Assembly (NCBI GenBank): GCA_026394075.1
Contig: JAPKYX010000091.1
Coordinates: forward strand, 1-47,327
Length of the DNA: 47,327 nucleotides
Direction: 5' to 3'
Source of the DNA: Acidobacteriota bacterium
GTDB taxonomy: Bacteria; Acidobacteriota; Terriglobia; Bryobacterales; Bryobacteraceae
In this document: piece by piece, positions 33,512-42,206 of the stretch
Layout of the letters: the number at the start of each line of letters is the position of its first letter
Numbering within the stretch: the first letter of the stretch is position 1
The notes under the pieces: generated by a model
What the model was told of the DNA's origin: nothing
The model's database searches: none
The model's input: only the letters and a program-made list of their open reading frames with translations
Translations under genes and position numbers: made by a program

Positions 33512-36500
33512 TTAGAACACCAGCTTCAGCGCGAACTGGATCTGGCGCGCCGGAGAGGCCAGGCTGGTGACGGTGCCGTAGTTGGTGTTGGTGACATTGG
33601 AGTTGGGAGCACCCAGGTTCGACTTGTTGAACAAGTTAAAGAACTCGGCGCGGAACTGCAGGTTCATCGTTTCCCACGGCATCGGGAACTCCTTGTGGAG
33701 GCCGCCGTCGAAGTTGTAGATGGCGTTGCTGACCGCGACGTTGCGGCCCATGTTGCCGAAGGGACGCGAGGGGTCGTTGGCGTTGGCGACGTTCGGAGCA
33801 ACCACCGCGGCCCGGTTGAGGTAGTTCGTGGGGCTACGCTCCGGCGAGTAGAGGCTGCCGCCCAGGTAGTCGGGGCGATAGTTGGGGGCACCGGAGACCT
33901 GGAACGCGGCGGGCGGGCTGTAGGTGAGGTTCACCGGTTGTCCGGCGGTGGCCGTATGGATGGCCGACAGGCGCCAGCCGCCGAACACTCCGTTCATGAA
34001 CCAGTTCGGGGCGGCGTACCGGCGGCCCTTGCCGTAGGGCATTTCCCACACGGCGGTGGTGGTGTTGTTCCACGGCTGGTTATAAGCGCCCAGTCCCTTT
34101 TCAGCAGCTAGGTTGCGATAGTTGACGCGGGAGTTGTCGCCATTGAAGGCTTCCAGGTGGCCCGAGGCGTTGTCCATCGCCTTCGACCAGGTGAAGCTGT
34201 TCAGGAAGTAGAAGCCATTGTTGTACTTCTTCTCAACCTTTATCTGCAAGCCATGGTAGGTGGAGAAGCCGGCGCCATAGGAGATCTGGATGAAGTCGTA
34301 ACCCTGGATCGGACGGCGCGCCAACAGTGTCGAATTCTCGCCGATGGCGTTGGGCCGGGACTGGTTGTAGTCACCCAGAATCATCAGCCCGTTGCCGCGG
34401 TTGCCGACATAGCCGACATCGAGCAGCCAATCCTTGGCCAACTGCCGCTGAATGGTGACGTGCCAGCTTTCCACATAGCTGGTCTTGAAGTCCGCCGGGG
34501 TGTAGTTGGTACGGGTGAGCAGGGTGGAGAAGTTGGCCGGGCTGGCCAGGTTCGGCGGATAGCCCTGCTGCGTCAGGCGGAAGCAATTGCGGTAGTTGTC
34601 GCCGGTGCAGGCCGGCTGACTGGCCAACTGGTTGATGCTGAGGTTGACAATGTTCGGGCCGTTGTAGCCCAACAGATTTTCACCACCCATGCGGTTGAAG
34701 TGCACGTAGCTGATGCCATAGCCGCCGCGGACCACCGTCTTGCTATTGGCCTGGAAGGCAACACCCAAGCGGGGCGCGAAGTTGTTGCGGTCCGGATTGA
34801 CCAGGGCGCGGTCATAAGCGCTGCCGTCCTTGGCCTGGATCAGCGTATTGTTGGCCGGATTGAAGTTGGCGATACGGTTCTGCGCTTCCCATTGCGGGGT
34901 GGCGTACTCGTAGCGGAAACCCAAGTTCAAGGTCAGCTTTGAGGAGACCTTGAAGTCGTCCTGCAGGTAGATGAAGTGCATCCGCTGGCGGTAGTTCAAC
35001 ACGATCTCATTGTTGAGGCTGTAGCTGGAACGCGCGCCCAGCATGAAGTCCGCCAGGTTGTAGAGATTGCTGGCGCCGGAGGTGGTGGGGCGAGTGAACT
35101 GGCCGCCGTAGCTATCGGAGCCGTACTGCGGGTTGAAGTCGAAGATGTCGGTATTGATCGACTGATATTCGTAGCCGGTCTTCAAGGAGTGCTTGCCGAG
35201 AATCTTGGAGTAGTTCACCTTGGGGTTCACCACAAACGGGTTCTGGAACTGCGGATTGGAGCCTTGACGGCCCATGGTGGTGAAGCCGGCGATGCCCTGC
35301 GTGGTGAGACCGCCGCCGATGGTGGGCGAATTGGGCAGGCCGGCGATGCCGTATTCCTGCAGCATGTTCGGGCGTTCGCCACCGATGGCGGACTTGCCAC
35401 CTTCCGTGCGTCCAACCGCGATGCGGAAGTCAATCAGCGAGGTGGGCGACAGGTTGTAGTTGAAGCCGGTAGCGATCTGTTCGTTGATGGCCCGGACGTA
35501 GCCGTTGGCGTCGCCGCCGGAGTTGCCCGGGATGACATGATCTTCAAAACGGACCAGCTTGCGGTTGCTGTAGCGGACGAACAGGTTCAGCTTCGAGGAC
35601 AGGTACTGGTCGTAGCGGATATCGCCTTTGTTGTCGTCCCAGTTGGTGGGCGTCAGGCGCTCATAGTTGTTGGACGGAGCAACGCCGTTGGCATTGCCAC
35701 GAATCGGCGCGGGCAGATCGCCCAGCACGCGGCGCGCAAACGGCGTGATGGCGCTAGCCGGAACACGGCCATCGGTGTAGGTGTCGCCCGTGAGCGGGTT
35801 GCGCACCGGAACGCCCAGGTTGCCCTGGCGCTGATCGAGCGAGGGGATGCTGGCGAACACGAGCGTACGGTCCACGCGGCGCAGGCCTTCGTAGTCGGCA
35901 AAGAAGAACATCTTGTCCTTCAGGATGGGACCGCCAAAGGCGCCACCAAACTGGTTCTGCACCAGGATCGGCTTCACGCCGGTGGCGGGCCTGAAGAAGC
36001 CCACGGCGTTCAACTGCGTGTTGCGGAGAAACTCCCATGCGGCACCGTGATACTGGTTGGTACCGCTGCGGATGGAGGCATTCACCACCGCACCACCGGC
36101 GCGTCCGAATTCAGCCGAGAAGTTGTTGGTCTGGACTTTGAACTCTTCGACGGCGTCCGGGTTCAGCTGAACCACCTGGTTGGAGAAACCCTGGTTCGAT
36201 GTGCCGTAGGCGTTGTTGTCCACGCCGTCCACCATGAAGTTGTTGTGCGAGCTCCGGAGGCCGTTCACGTTGAAGGAGGCATCGCGGTTCAGGATATTCG
36301 ACTTGCGGACGCCGGGCGACAACAGGGCGAGGTCGGCATAAGCGCGACCGTTCAGCGGCAGGTTGACGATCGCTTCGCGCCGGACCACTTGGCCTCGGTC
36401 GCTGGAGTCTGATTCCAGCAGCGCCGGAGCTTCACTCACGGTGACGCTTTCACTCACGTTGCCTACTTCCAGCAGCAGGTTGACGCGCTGGCGGGCATTA

Positions 36501-36778
36501 ACGGTGAGCGTGAATTCCTGAGAAGCGGCCAGCTTGAAGCCGGGCAATTCACCGGTGACCTTAAAGCTGCCGATGCGCAGGTTGAGGAACAGGTAGCTGC
36601 CCGAGTCGTCCGTGCTGGACACGTTCCGGACCCCGGTCCGGGTGTTTTCAAGGGTGACTTTTACGCCGCGAACGGGAGCGCCGGAACTATCGGCGACAGT
36701 ACCCAGAACGGTAGCGGTGTCGTATTGCGCGAAGCAAGTAGCGGCAAAAAGCAGTGCCGCCGCGAGAGGTTTAACCAT
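33512..36778 (-). CDS. TonB-dependent receptor with carboxypeptidase regulatory-like domain (receptor 2)
   Basis: Outer-membrane receptor of 1088 residues. The signal peptide (LAAALLFAATCFAQ) precedes the carboxypeptidase-regulatory-like domain at about 16-105 (LGTVADSSGAPVRGVKVTLEN, GSYLFLNLRIGSFKVTGELPGF), plug blocks (VNLPLNGRAYADLALLSPGV, SHNNFMVDGVDNNAYG) and a barrel ending in QIQFALKLVF. It starts 34 bp after the PhnX-like stop, in line with being the last gene of the phosphonate operon, so a phosphonate-linked import role is inferred. It is a distant paralogue of receptor 1. Confidence 0.94.
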   Translation of the reverse strand: MVKPLAAALLFAATCFAQYDTATVLGTVADSSGAPVRGVKVTLENTRTGVRNVSSTDDSGSYLFLNLRIGSFKVTGELPGFKLAASQEFTLTVNARQRVNLLLEVGNVSESVTVSEAPALLESDSSDRGQVVRREAIVNLPLNGRAYADLALLSPGVRKSNILNRDASFNVNGLRSSHNNFMVDGVDNNAYGTSNQGFSNQVVQLNPDAVEEFKVQTNNFSAEFGRAGGAVVNASIRSGTNQYHGAAWEFLRNTQLNAVGFFRPATGVKPILVQNQFGGAFGGPILKDKMFFFADYEGLRRVDRTLVFASIPSLDQRQGNLGVPVRNPLTGDTYTDGRVPASAITPFARRVLGDLPAPIRGNANGVAPSNNYERLTPTNWDDNKGDIRYDQYLSSKLNLFVRYSNRKLVRFEDHVIPGNSGGDANGYVRAINEQIATGFNYNLSPTSLIDFRIAVGRTEGGKSAIGGERPNMLQEYGIAGLPNSPTIGGGLTTQGIAGFTTMGRQGSNPQFQNPFVVNPKVNYSKILGKHSLKTGYEYQSINTDIFDFNPQYGSDSYGGQFTRPTTSGASNLYNLADFMLGARSSYSLNNEIVLNYRQRMHFIYLQDDFKVSSKLTLNLGFRYEYATPQWEAQNRIANFNPANNTLIQAKDGSAYDRALVNPDRNNFAPRLGVAFQANSKTVVRGGYGISYVHFNRMGGENLLGYNGPNIVNLSINQLASQPACTGDNYRNCFRLTQQGYPPNLASPANFSTLLTRTNYTPADFKTSYVESWHVTIQRQLAKDWLLDVGYVGNRGNGLMILGDYNQSRPNAIGENSTLLARRPIQGYDFIQISYGAGFSTYHGLQIKVEKKYNNGFYFLNSFTWSKAMDNASGHLEAFNGDNSRVNYRNLAAEKGLGAYNQPWNNTTTAVWEMPYGKGRRYAAPNWFMNGVFGGWRLSAIHTATAGQPVNLTYSPPAAFQVSGAPNYRPDYLGGSLYSPERSPTNYLNRAAVVAPNVANANDPSRPFGNMGRNVAVSNAIYNFDGGLHKEFPMPWETMNLQFRAEFFNLFNKSNLGAPNSNVTNTNYGTVTSLASPARQIQFALKLVF

Positions 36779-36812
36779 GCGACTAGGCTATCGCATCAGT
36801 ATTTCGTTAGGA

Positions 36813-37532
36813 TTACGGTCGCTCGCCGGCCGCGATACGGCGTTTGATGTCAATCAGTTGGGGGCCGCACTGAGCCACTGAAGGGGCTAGATAGTGGGCC
36901 CCGGCGGCGATCAGCCGACTGGGGTCACCTTCCTCGTTGCCCGTGTCAGTGAGGCCGATTGTCCACAGCCCGGCATTCAAGCCTTCGGCCACATCGGCGG
37001 GCGTGTCCCCGATCTTGACGCAGGCCGAAGGCGGGTAGACACCCAGCTTTTGCAGGTTGCCGAAGATCATCCACGGCGCCGGGCGGCCTTCGCCCACGTC
37101 ACCGGGGCAGAAGTTTGATTCCGGCCGGTAGCCCTGCTCCGCCGCGCGTGCCACCAGGATCTCAAGCATCGGCCGGGTGTAGCCGGTACTGGTGCCGATC
37201 TTGACGCCATCGCTCTCCAGTTGCTGGACAACGTCCAGCGCCCCGGGCAGCAGTGTGGTGAAGCGGTCGAGCACTTCCATCTGCCGCGGTAGAAACTCGG
37301 CGTAAAGCGTATCGAGGTCCGGCCCCTTCCAGGACGCCGCCACGCGTGGTAGCGCCAGCAGAGCGGCCAGATGATCCCGCTTGGGCAGGCCCATTGGCCC
37401 GCGCGCTTCCTCGCGGGTGAGCGGTAAGCCGTGGGCGGCAAACGCCTCCTCGATGACGACAATTGGCGCCAGGCTGCCGTGGTCCACCATCGTTCCAGCC
37501 CAATCGAAGATGACGGCCTTCAGCGTGTTCAT
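36813..37532 (-). CDS. phnX: Phosphonatase (phosphonoacetaldehyde hydrolase-like, HAD family)
   Basis: HAD-family carbon-phosphorus hydrolase of 239 residues; expected to split phosphonoacetaldehyde into acetaldehyde and phosphate. The nucleophile box is FDWAGTMVDHG with Asp10 and Ala12: the Asp-x-Ala pattern (instead of Asp-x-Asp) is typical of phosphonatases. The Schiff-base Lys is Lys51 in GPMGLPKRDH, preceded by Met47 as in PhnX. Box III residues are in GDTPADVAEGLNAG. It may belong to the TIGR03351 phosphonatase-like branch that travels with TIGR03364 oxidoreductases. The start abuts the oxidoreductase stop (TAG ATG, no gap). Confidence 0.88.
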   Translation of the reverse strand: MNTLKAVIFDWAGTMVDHGSLAPIVVIEEAFAAHGLPLTREEARGPMGLPKRDHLAALLALPRVAASWKGPDLDTLYAEFLPRQMEVLDRFTTLLPGALDVVQQLESDGVKIGTSTGYTRPMLEILVARAAEQGYRPESNFCPGDVGEGRPAPWMIFGNLQKLGVYPPSACVKIGDTPADVAEGLNAGLWTIGLTDTGNEEGDPSRLIAAGAHYLAPSVAQCGPQLIDIKRRIAAGERP

Positions 37533-38666
37533 CTAGGCCAACCCCAAGGTTTCGGTGACCATCTTTTCGCCAAAGGCGAACGAAAGAGTCATGCCTTTGC
37601 CGCCGGTGACCATGGCGATGCGGACGTTGGGTTCGGCGTCCACGTCGATGAAGTCCTTGGTGGCATGGCGCGCGTAGATCCCGTGCCAGCGCTGGGCGAT
37701 CTCCGGCTTGGGGAAGCGCGCAAACTGGGCGAGATACTTCAGGATCAGTTCGTCGATCTCGGGCTTGTCGAAAGGCTCCAGCGCCAGGTCATATTCGTGC
37801 GAATCGCCGAGCGTCATCTCGTTCAGCGATGTCTCGGCCACCATGACATGGATGCCCCAGCGGTTGTATTCGGGCATCTCGGCCGCGATGCGGGTCTTCA
37901 GTGCCGGGAGCGTGTCGCAAATCTCAAAGGCCGGGTAGAACTGGAGCGTCAAACCGGCGGCCAGCGACGGCCCCAAGCGCCAATCCGCGGGCTGAGAGCC
38001 GGTGCGCATCATCTGGAGCTTGGTCTTCTTCAGCGGCTCCGCGGCAAACACTTCCGGGTAGAGCGTCTCAAAGTCGATGCCGGAGCAGACGTAGACTTGT
38101 TCAGCTTTGATGGTGCGCTGCGCCGTCTCCACCACGCCCGCCGACACGCGGCGCACCGGCTCACTGAAATGGCAGGTGACATCGAAGCGTTCGCTTAAGT
38201 AGCCGGGGATTTCTCCCACCACCAGGCGGGAGTCGACGGTGATCTCCATTGGGCTCCACATCGCGCCACGCAAGCCGTCGGGATTGGCAGCCGGGCTGCG
38301 GCCCAGCACTTCACCGGGGGTGTGCCATTCGCACTCATAGCCCAGCGCCGGAGCCTTGCCGATAAACTCGCGCACCACGGCTTCTTCGTCCTCGCGATAA
38401 AGCAAGTGCAAAGATCCGGTGGCGGCATACGGCAGCCCGGCATCGTCCAGCACTTCGCGCCACAGGTCGCGGCTACGCAGCCCCAGCGCCAGATTCTGGG
38501 CCTTCAACCCGATCGGCCACACCATGCCGAAGTTGCGGACCGAAGCGCCTTGCGCGCGCGCCGACCGTTCAAACAGGACCACCGACTTACCGCGCTTGGC
38601 CGCGGCGTAAGCGTGGCCTAGACCGACGATGCCACCGCCGACGATGGCGACATCATATTGCTGCAT
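37533..38666 (-). CDS. FAD-dependent oxidoreductase, TIGR03364/PbfD-like (aminophosphonate oxidation)
   Basis: DAO-type flavoprotein of 377 residues. The FAD site is VAIVGGGIVGLGHAYAAAKRG at the N-terminus, followed by the family motif RNFGMVWPIG and a C-terminal ATKDFIDVDAEPN...TGGKGMTLSFAFGEK block. The TIGR03364 family sits next to phosphonatases and is thought to oxidise an aminophosphonate, for instance N-methyl-2-aminoethylphosphonate, to phosphonoacetaldehyde; this would replace PhnW, which is absent here. The open frame goes back to 38987, but ATG 38666, preceded by AGGAGAG, begins the Rossmann fold and is chosen. It overlaps the transporter 3' end by 49 bp. Confidence 0.88.
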   Translation of the reverse strand: MQQYDVAIVGGGIVGLGHAYAAAKRGKSVVLFERSARAQGASVRNFGMVWPIGLKAQNLALGLRSRDLWREVLDDAGLPYAATGSLHLLYREDEEAVVREFIGKAPALGYECEWHTPGEVLGRSPAANPDGLRGAMWSPMEITVDSRLVVGEIPGYLSERFDVTCHFSEPVRRVSAGVVETAQRTIKAEQVYVCSGIDFETLYPEVFAAEPLKKTKLQMMRTGSQPADWRLGPSLAAGLTLQFYPAFEICDTLPALKTRIAAEMPEYNRWGIHVMVAETSLNEMTLGDSHEYDLALEPFDKPEIDELILKYLAQFARFPKPEIAQRWHGIYARHATKDFIDVDAEPNVRIAMVTGGKGMTLSFAFGEKMVTETLGLA

Positions 38667-39868
38667 GCTTCTTCTCTCCTGAAATTCCATTGTGTGGCCA
38701 AAATGCCGCCACCTACGGCGGCCACCACCACCAGCAGGTAAAACACCGCGTCCCACCCAAAGCGCGTCGAGATCATCGATGCCACAAACGGCGAGACAAT
38801 CTGCCCCAGTGAGCCCACGGCATTGGTGAAGCCGCCGGCCGTCGCCGTCACCTCCCGGCGGACCGAATCCTGTACGCCCGCGCCCGCCATCAAGGTGTCG
38901 GGCCCAAAGGTCATCATCCCAATCAAGGCGATGCCCACGATATTGCCCCACCGGCCCAGGCTGGCCAGCGCCGGATGGATCAAACACAGCGCAGCCAGAG
39001 CGAACATCATCAAGGCACCCACCGGGAAGCGGCGTCCACGGGCCACGCGATCCGACAGCCAGCCCGCCAGAATGACACCGGTGAAGCCCACCAGCTCAAA
39101 AATCGAGGACGTGTAGCCCGCCTCCGCCGCCGGATAGCCCAGCCGTTGCGTCATGTAAAGCGGCAGCCAGAACAGGAACACATAGCGCGCCAGCTTCACC
39201 GTAAAGTACATGCCGGTGATCACCAGAATCGCCTTGGTCCGCAAGACTTCGCCCAACCCCTGCCACTGGCTGAGGCGCGGTCCGGTGCTTTCGACCAGAT
39301 CGGCCGGACGGTCCCGCGCGACCAAGGCAAACGCCACCGCCAGGGCCGCCAGCACCATCGCCGGCCACCAGACACCGCGCCGCCATCCGAGCGCCAACAT
39401 CAGCGGACCAGTAGCCGCCCAAGTGGCAAACACGGTGGCGAAAAAGCCGCCCAGCACCATGTTGGTGCCCCACAGGCTCATCGTCATGCCCCGGGTGCGG
39501 CCCTGAAACCAGTTGGCCATCAACTTCAACAAGCCCGGCCAGCCGCAGGCCTGCGCAAAGCCATTGATACCCTGCAAAATCGTCAGTTCCCAGAGTGAGT
39601 CGGCTTCCCCCATCAGTGCGGTGGCGGTGGCCGACAGCAGCATCCCGGCGGTGACGACGCGGCGCGGGCCCAACCAGTCTGACATCAGGCCGCTAGACAG
39701 CTGTCCAATGGCATAAAACAGGCTATAGATGAACAGTGCGTTGGCCAGTTGATCGCTGGAAAAGCCTTCGTCACGCGAAAGTAACGGCATTAAAACCGAA
39801 AAGTTTTTGCGGCAAAAGTAGAAGCCCGCGTACGATAGCCAAGTGATCACAAATATGCGGGTCTTCAT
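38618..39868 (-). CDS. MFS transporter of the organophosphate:phosphate antiporter type
   Basis: Inner-membrane transporter of 416 residues with about 12 helices. The OPA-family traits are YAGFYFCRKNFSVLMPLL near the N-terminus, GLMSDWLGPRRV in the first loop, and WGTNMVLGGFFATVFATW in helix 5. GlpT and UhpT are in this family; OPA-type carriers have also been linked to aminoethylphosphonate uptake (recalled). Given PhnX and the PbfD-like enzyme behind it, phosphonate import is inferred. The start is ATG 39868; the TTG at 39880 is a poorer choice and the GTG at 39850 a possible one. The SD-like GAGAA is 5 nt upstream. The first gene of the operon. Confidence 0.9.
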   Translation of the reverse strand: MKTRIFVITWLSYAGFYFCRKNFSVLMPLLSRDEGFSSDQLANALFIYSLFYAIGQLSSGLMSDWLGPRRVVTAGMLLSATATALMGEADSLWELTILQGINGFAQACGWPGLLKLMANWFQGRTRGMTMSLWGTNMVLGGFFATVFATWAATGPLMLALGWRRGVWWPAMVLAALAVAFALVARDRPADLVESTGPRLSQWQGLGEVLRTKAILVITGMYFTVKLARYVFLFWLPLYMTQRLGYPAAEAGYTSSIFELVGFTGVILAGWLSDRVARGRRFPVGALMMFALAALCLIHPALASLGRWGNIVGIALIGMMTFGPDTLMAGAGVQDSVRREVTATAGGFTNAVGSLGQIVSPFVASMISTRFGWDAVFYLLVVVAAVGGGILATQWNFRREEACSNMMSPSSAVASSV

Positions 39869-40730
39869 GAGAATTCTCAATGCTAGCTTGATTATCGTTG
39901 CAGCCGTATTACAACTTCAGGCCGAGACAAAAGTAGTCATCGTGGGCGTCGATGGGCTTTCTACGGATGGTGTGCGCACGGCAAAAACGCCTCGGCTCCA
40001 CCAATTGATGGAGCGGGGCTCCTGGACGCTAAAGGCCCGTGGCGTGATGCCGACGGTGTCGAGCCCCAACTGGGCTTCGATGATCATGGGCGCGGGGCCG
40101 GAGCAGCACGGCGTCACCTCAAACGAGTGGCAGCCGGACAAGTTCGAGATCGCTTCTGTGTGCAAGCAGCCGGACCACGTCTTCCCGACCATTTTTGGCG
40201 TGCTCCGCGCCGCACGGCCGAAGGCGGAGATCGCTGTCCTGCATGATTGGGAGGGCTTTGGCCGGCTGGTGGAAGCCAAGGCTCCGCAGCGTCTGGAGCA
40301 TGTGCTGAAGTCCACCGTCACGATGAAGAAAGCGATTGAGCATTGGCAAGCCGCAAAGCCGGACCTCTTGTTCGTGCACCTGGACGATGTCGACCATGCC
40401 GGGCACCGCTACGGCTGGTTGACGCCGGAATACTATGCGGCGGTGGAAGAAGCCGACGGCTTGATCGGCAACATGATGGACGCGATTGGCCGCGACGCGG
40501 TGCTGATCATCATCTCTGACCATGGCGGCGTCAACAAAGGCCATGGTGGCTTGACGATGACCGAGCTTGAAGTGCCTTGGATGATCGCCGGGCCGGGCAT
40601 CAAGAAGGGCGAACTGACGTTGCCGGTCAATTCTCTGGATACGGCACCCACGGTGGCGAAGGTGATGGGCATTGCGCCGCACGCCTGTTGGACCGGGCGG
40701 GCCGTGAGTGCAGCGCTCAGCAAGAAGTAG
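39867..40730 (+). CDS. Alkaline-phosphatase-superfamily phosphodiesterase-like hydrolase
   Basis: Exported hydrolase of 287 residues, related to type I phosphodiesterase/nucleotide pyrophosphatase and phosphonoacetate hydrolase. A signal peptide (ILNASLIIVAAVLQLQA) precedes metal-site Asp29 (VGVDGLS), the nucleophile position in PTVSSPNWASM (Ser65, with Ser66 beside it, where relatives have Thr or Ser before x-Pro-Asn), HLDDVDHAGHRYG and IISDHGGVNKGHGG. The protein is compact, lacking large family insertions. ATG 39867 best fits the signal peptide. It shares the bases CATG with the divergent MFS start, so the two are likely coregulated, perhaps by phosphate need. Confidence 0.87.
   Translation: MRILNASLIIVAAVLQLQAETKVVIVGVDGLSTDGVRTAKTPRLHQLMERGSWTLKARGVMPTVSSPNWASMIMGAGPEQHGVTSNEWQPDKFEIASVCKQPDHVFPTIFGVLRAARPKAEIAVLHDWEGFGRLVEAKAPQRLEHVLKSTVTMKKAIEHWQAAKPDLLFVHLDDVDHAGHRYGWLTPEYYAAVEEADGLIGNMMDAIGRDAVLIIISDHGGVNKGHGGLTMTELEVPWMIAGPGIKKGELTLPVNSLDTAPTVAKVMGIAPHACWTGRAVSAALSKK
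39868..39879. promoter_or_regulatory. 12-bp perfect palindrome TGAGAATTCTCA at overlapping divergent starts
   Basis: The palindrome lies just inside the phosphodiesterase gene and directly upstream of the MFS ATG, including its GAGAA ribosome site. It could be an operator for a shared regulator; chance alone is also possible, since it overlaps coding sequence. Confidence 0.35.
39891..39896 (-). promoter_or_regulatory. -10-like GATAAT for the phosphonate operon
   Basis: GATAAT on the minus strand (39896 to 39891) would start transcription near 39884, giving a leader of about 16 nt before ATG 39868 with GAGAA as ribosome site. No good -35. It lies inside the phosphodiesterase signal-peptide codons. 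Confidence 0.35.
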
Positions 40731-40795
40731 CGACGCCATCCATCGAGGCCGCGGCGGCGACCAGTTTTCGGCATACACTGGGTCTTTCTAAACCC

Positions 40796-42121
40796 ATGAA
40801 CATCCGAGAAGCCGGCGCGGCACTGCGCGCTAAACAGGTCTCTTCGGTGGAGTTGACCACCGAATGCCTCCGCCAGATTGACCGCCACAATGCACGCGTG
40901 AACGCTTTCCTGACGGTGACCGCCGAGGCCGCGCTGGACGCCGCACGCGCGGCGGATGCGGAGCTGGCGGCGGGAACCGACCGTGGTCCGCTGCATGGCA
41001 TTCCGATCGCGCACAAAGATCTGTTCGATACCGCCGGCATCCGGACCACTTACGGCAGCAAGATCTTCACCGATCACGTTCCGGAAGCCGACGCCGACGT
41101 GGTGGCGATCTTGAAGCAGGCTGGTGCGGTGTCGCTGGGCAAATTGGGGCTGCATGAATTTGCTTACGGCATCACTTCGTCCAACCCGCACTTTGGCCCC
41201 GTCCGCAACCCCTGGGATACCGAACGCATTCCGGGCGGCTCCTCCGGCGGTTCGGGCGTCGCCACGGCGATGGGCATGTGCTTCATGGCGACCGGAACCG
41301 ACACCGGCGGGTCGATCCGCATCCCGGCGTCGTTCTGTGGCGTCTCCGGCTTGAAGCCGACGTTCGGCAAAATCTCGACCGCGGGCTGCCGAGCGCTGTC
41401 GGAATCGCTGGACCATATGGGTCCGCTGGCGCGCACGGTGGACGATGTGGCGGCTTCCTATGAGGCGCTGACCGGGCGCGGTTGCTCACTCGATCTACCC
41501 AAGGGCCTGCGGCTGGGCATTCCACAGAACTTCTTTTTCGACCATTCCCTGCCGGAAGTGACGGCGGCCGTGCATCGGGCGGCGCAGCTTAGCGGCTGCG
41601 AGATCGTCCCCGTCTCCATTGACGCCGCTGAGGATTTGGTGGACCTGGCGCTGACGATCATCTTTGCCGAAGCGGCGGACCAAATGGGGGACCTGTGGGA
41701 CCGGCGGAGTGAGTTCGGGGCCGATGTACTGGCCCGCTTTGAACAGGGCCGGGCGCAGGATCCAATGCTCTACCTGCGCGCGCAACGCCACCGGGTGGCC
41801 GCCTCGCGGCGGTTCATGAAAGTCTTTGAGCAGTGCGACGTGCTGCTGACACCCGCTTCGCCCACGCCCGCGCCCAAGATCGGCGACAACCTCCTGCAGC
41901 TGAATGGCGTGGACTACGACCTGCGCCTGGCCACCACCCGAGTTGCCCGTCCCATCAACCTGCTGGGCATCCCGGCGCTATCCCTGCCAGGCGGGCTGAC
42001 CGCGGAGAAGCTGCCCATCGGCCTGCAACTGCTGGGGCGTCATCATGACGAAGAAACGCTGCTGCAAGTGGGCGCGCAGATGGAGCAAGGCATCGGTCCG
42101 CTGACGCCGGTCTGGGAGTAG
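40796..42121 (+). CDS. Amidase (amidase-signature family)
   Basis: Amidase-signature enzyme of 441 residues. The catalytic set is complete: Lys74 (GIPIAHKDLF), cis-Ser149 in GGSSGGSG, and nucleophile Ser173 in GTDTGGSIRIPASFCG. It resembles GatA-type proteins but has no gatB/gatC neighbour, so it is more likely a free amidase. Substrate unknown. The frame is open from 40577, inside the upstream hydrolase gene; ATG 40796 begins the normal MNIREAGAALRAKQVSSVEL. No strong ribosome site is seen, and a TACACT hexamer at 40774-40779 may be its -10. It may be cotranscribed with the phosphodiesterase, 65 bp upstream. Confidence 0.92.
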   Translation: MNIREAGAALRAKQVSSVELTTECLRQIDRHNARVNAFLTVTAEAALDAARAADAELAAGTDRGPLHGIPIAHKDLFDTAGIRTTYGSKIFTDHVPEADADVVAILKQAGAVSLGKLGLHEFAYGITSSNPHFGPVRNPWDTERIPGGSSGGSGVATAMGMCFMATGTDTGGSIRIPASFCGVSGLKPTFGKISTAGCRALSESLDHMGPLARTVDDVAASYEALTGRGCSLDLPKGLRLGIPQNFFFDHSLPEVTAAVHRAAQLSGCEIVPVSIDAAEDLVDLALTIIFAEAADQMGDLWDRRSEFGADVLARFEQGRAQDPMLYLRAQRHRVAASRRFMKVFEQCDVLLTPASPTPAPKIGDNLLQLNGVDYDLRLATTRVARPINLLGIPALSLPGGLTAEKLPIGLQLLGRHHDEETLLQVGAQMEQGIGPLTPVWE

Positions 42122-42194
42122 CGGCGCGGCCCGGATTTCGGCGAAGTGCGGGAGAGCTTGGAGGGATCTGTGCCCTCCCGCCTGACCCGTCGCC

Positions 42195-42200
42195 TATAAT
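42195..42200 (+). promoter_or_regulatory. Perfect TATAAT 6 nt before the Gfo/Idh/MocA start (leaderless)
   Basis: TATAAT then cgccac then ATG 42207, leaving no room for a leader or ribosome site. A GGAGGG/CCCTCC hairpin 20-35 bp upstream may end the amidase transcript. No -35 match. Confidence 0.6.
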
Positions 42201-42206
42201 CGCCAC

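Noticed and set aside
34976-36412. Long plus-strand open frame (478 codons) opposite receptor 2
   Set aside because: Same reason: antisense shadow of the receptor barrel and plug, with Val/Ala/His-rich composition and no motifs.
38667-38987. Upstream extension of the FAD oxidoreductase
   Set aside because: It lies in the transporter gene and would place over 100 residues before the Rossmann fold, which begins right after the ATG at 38666.
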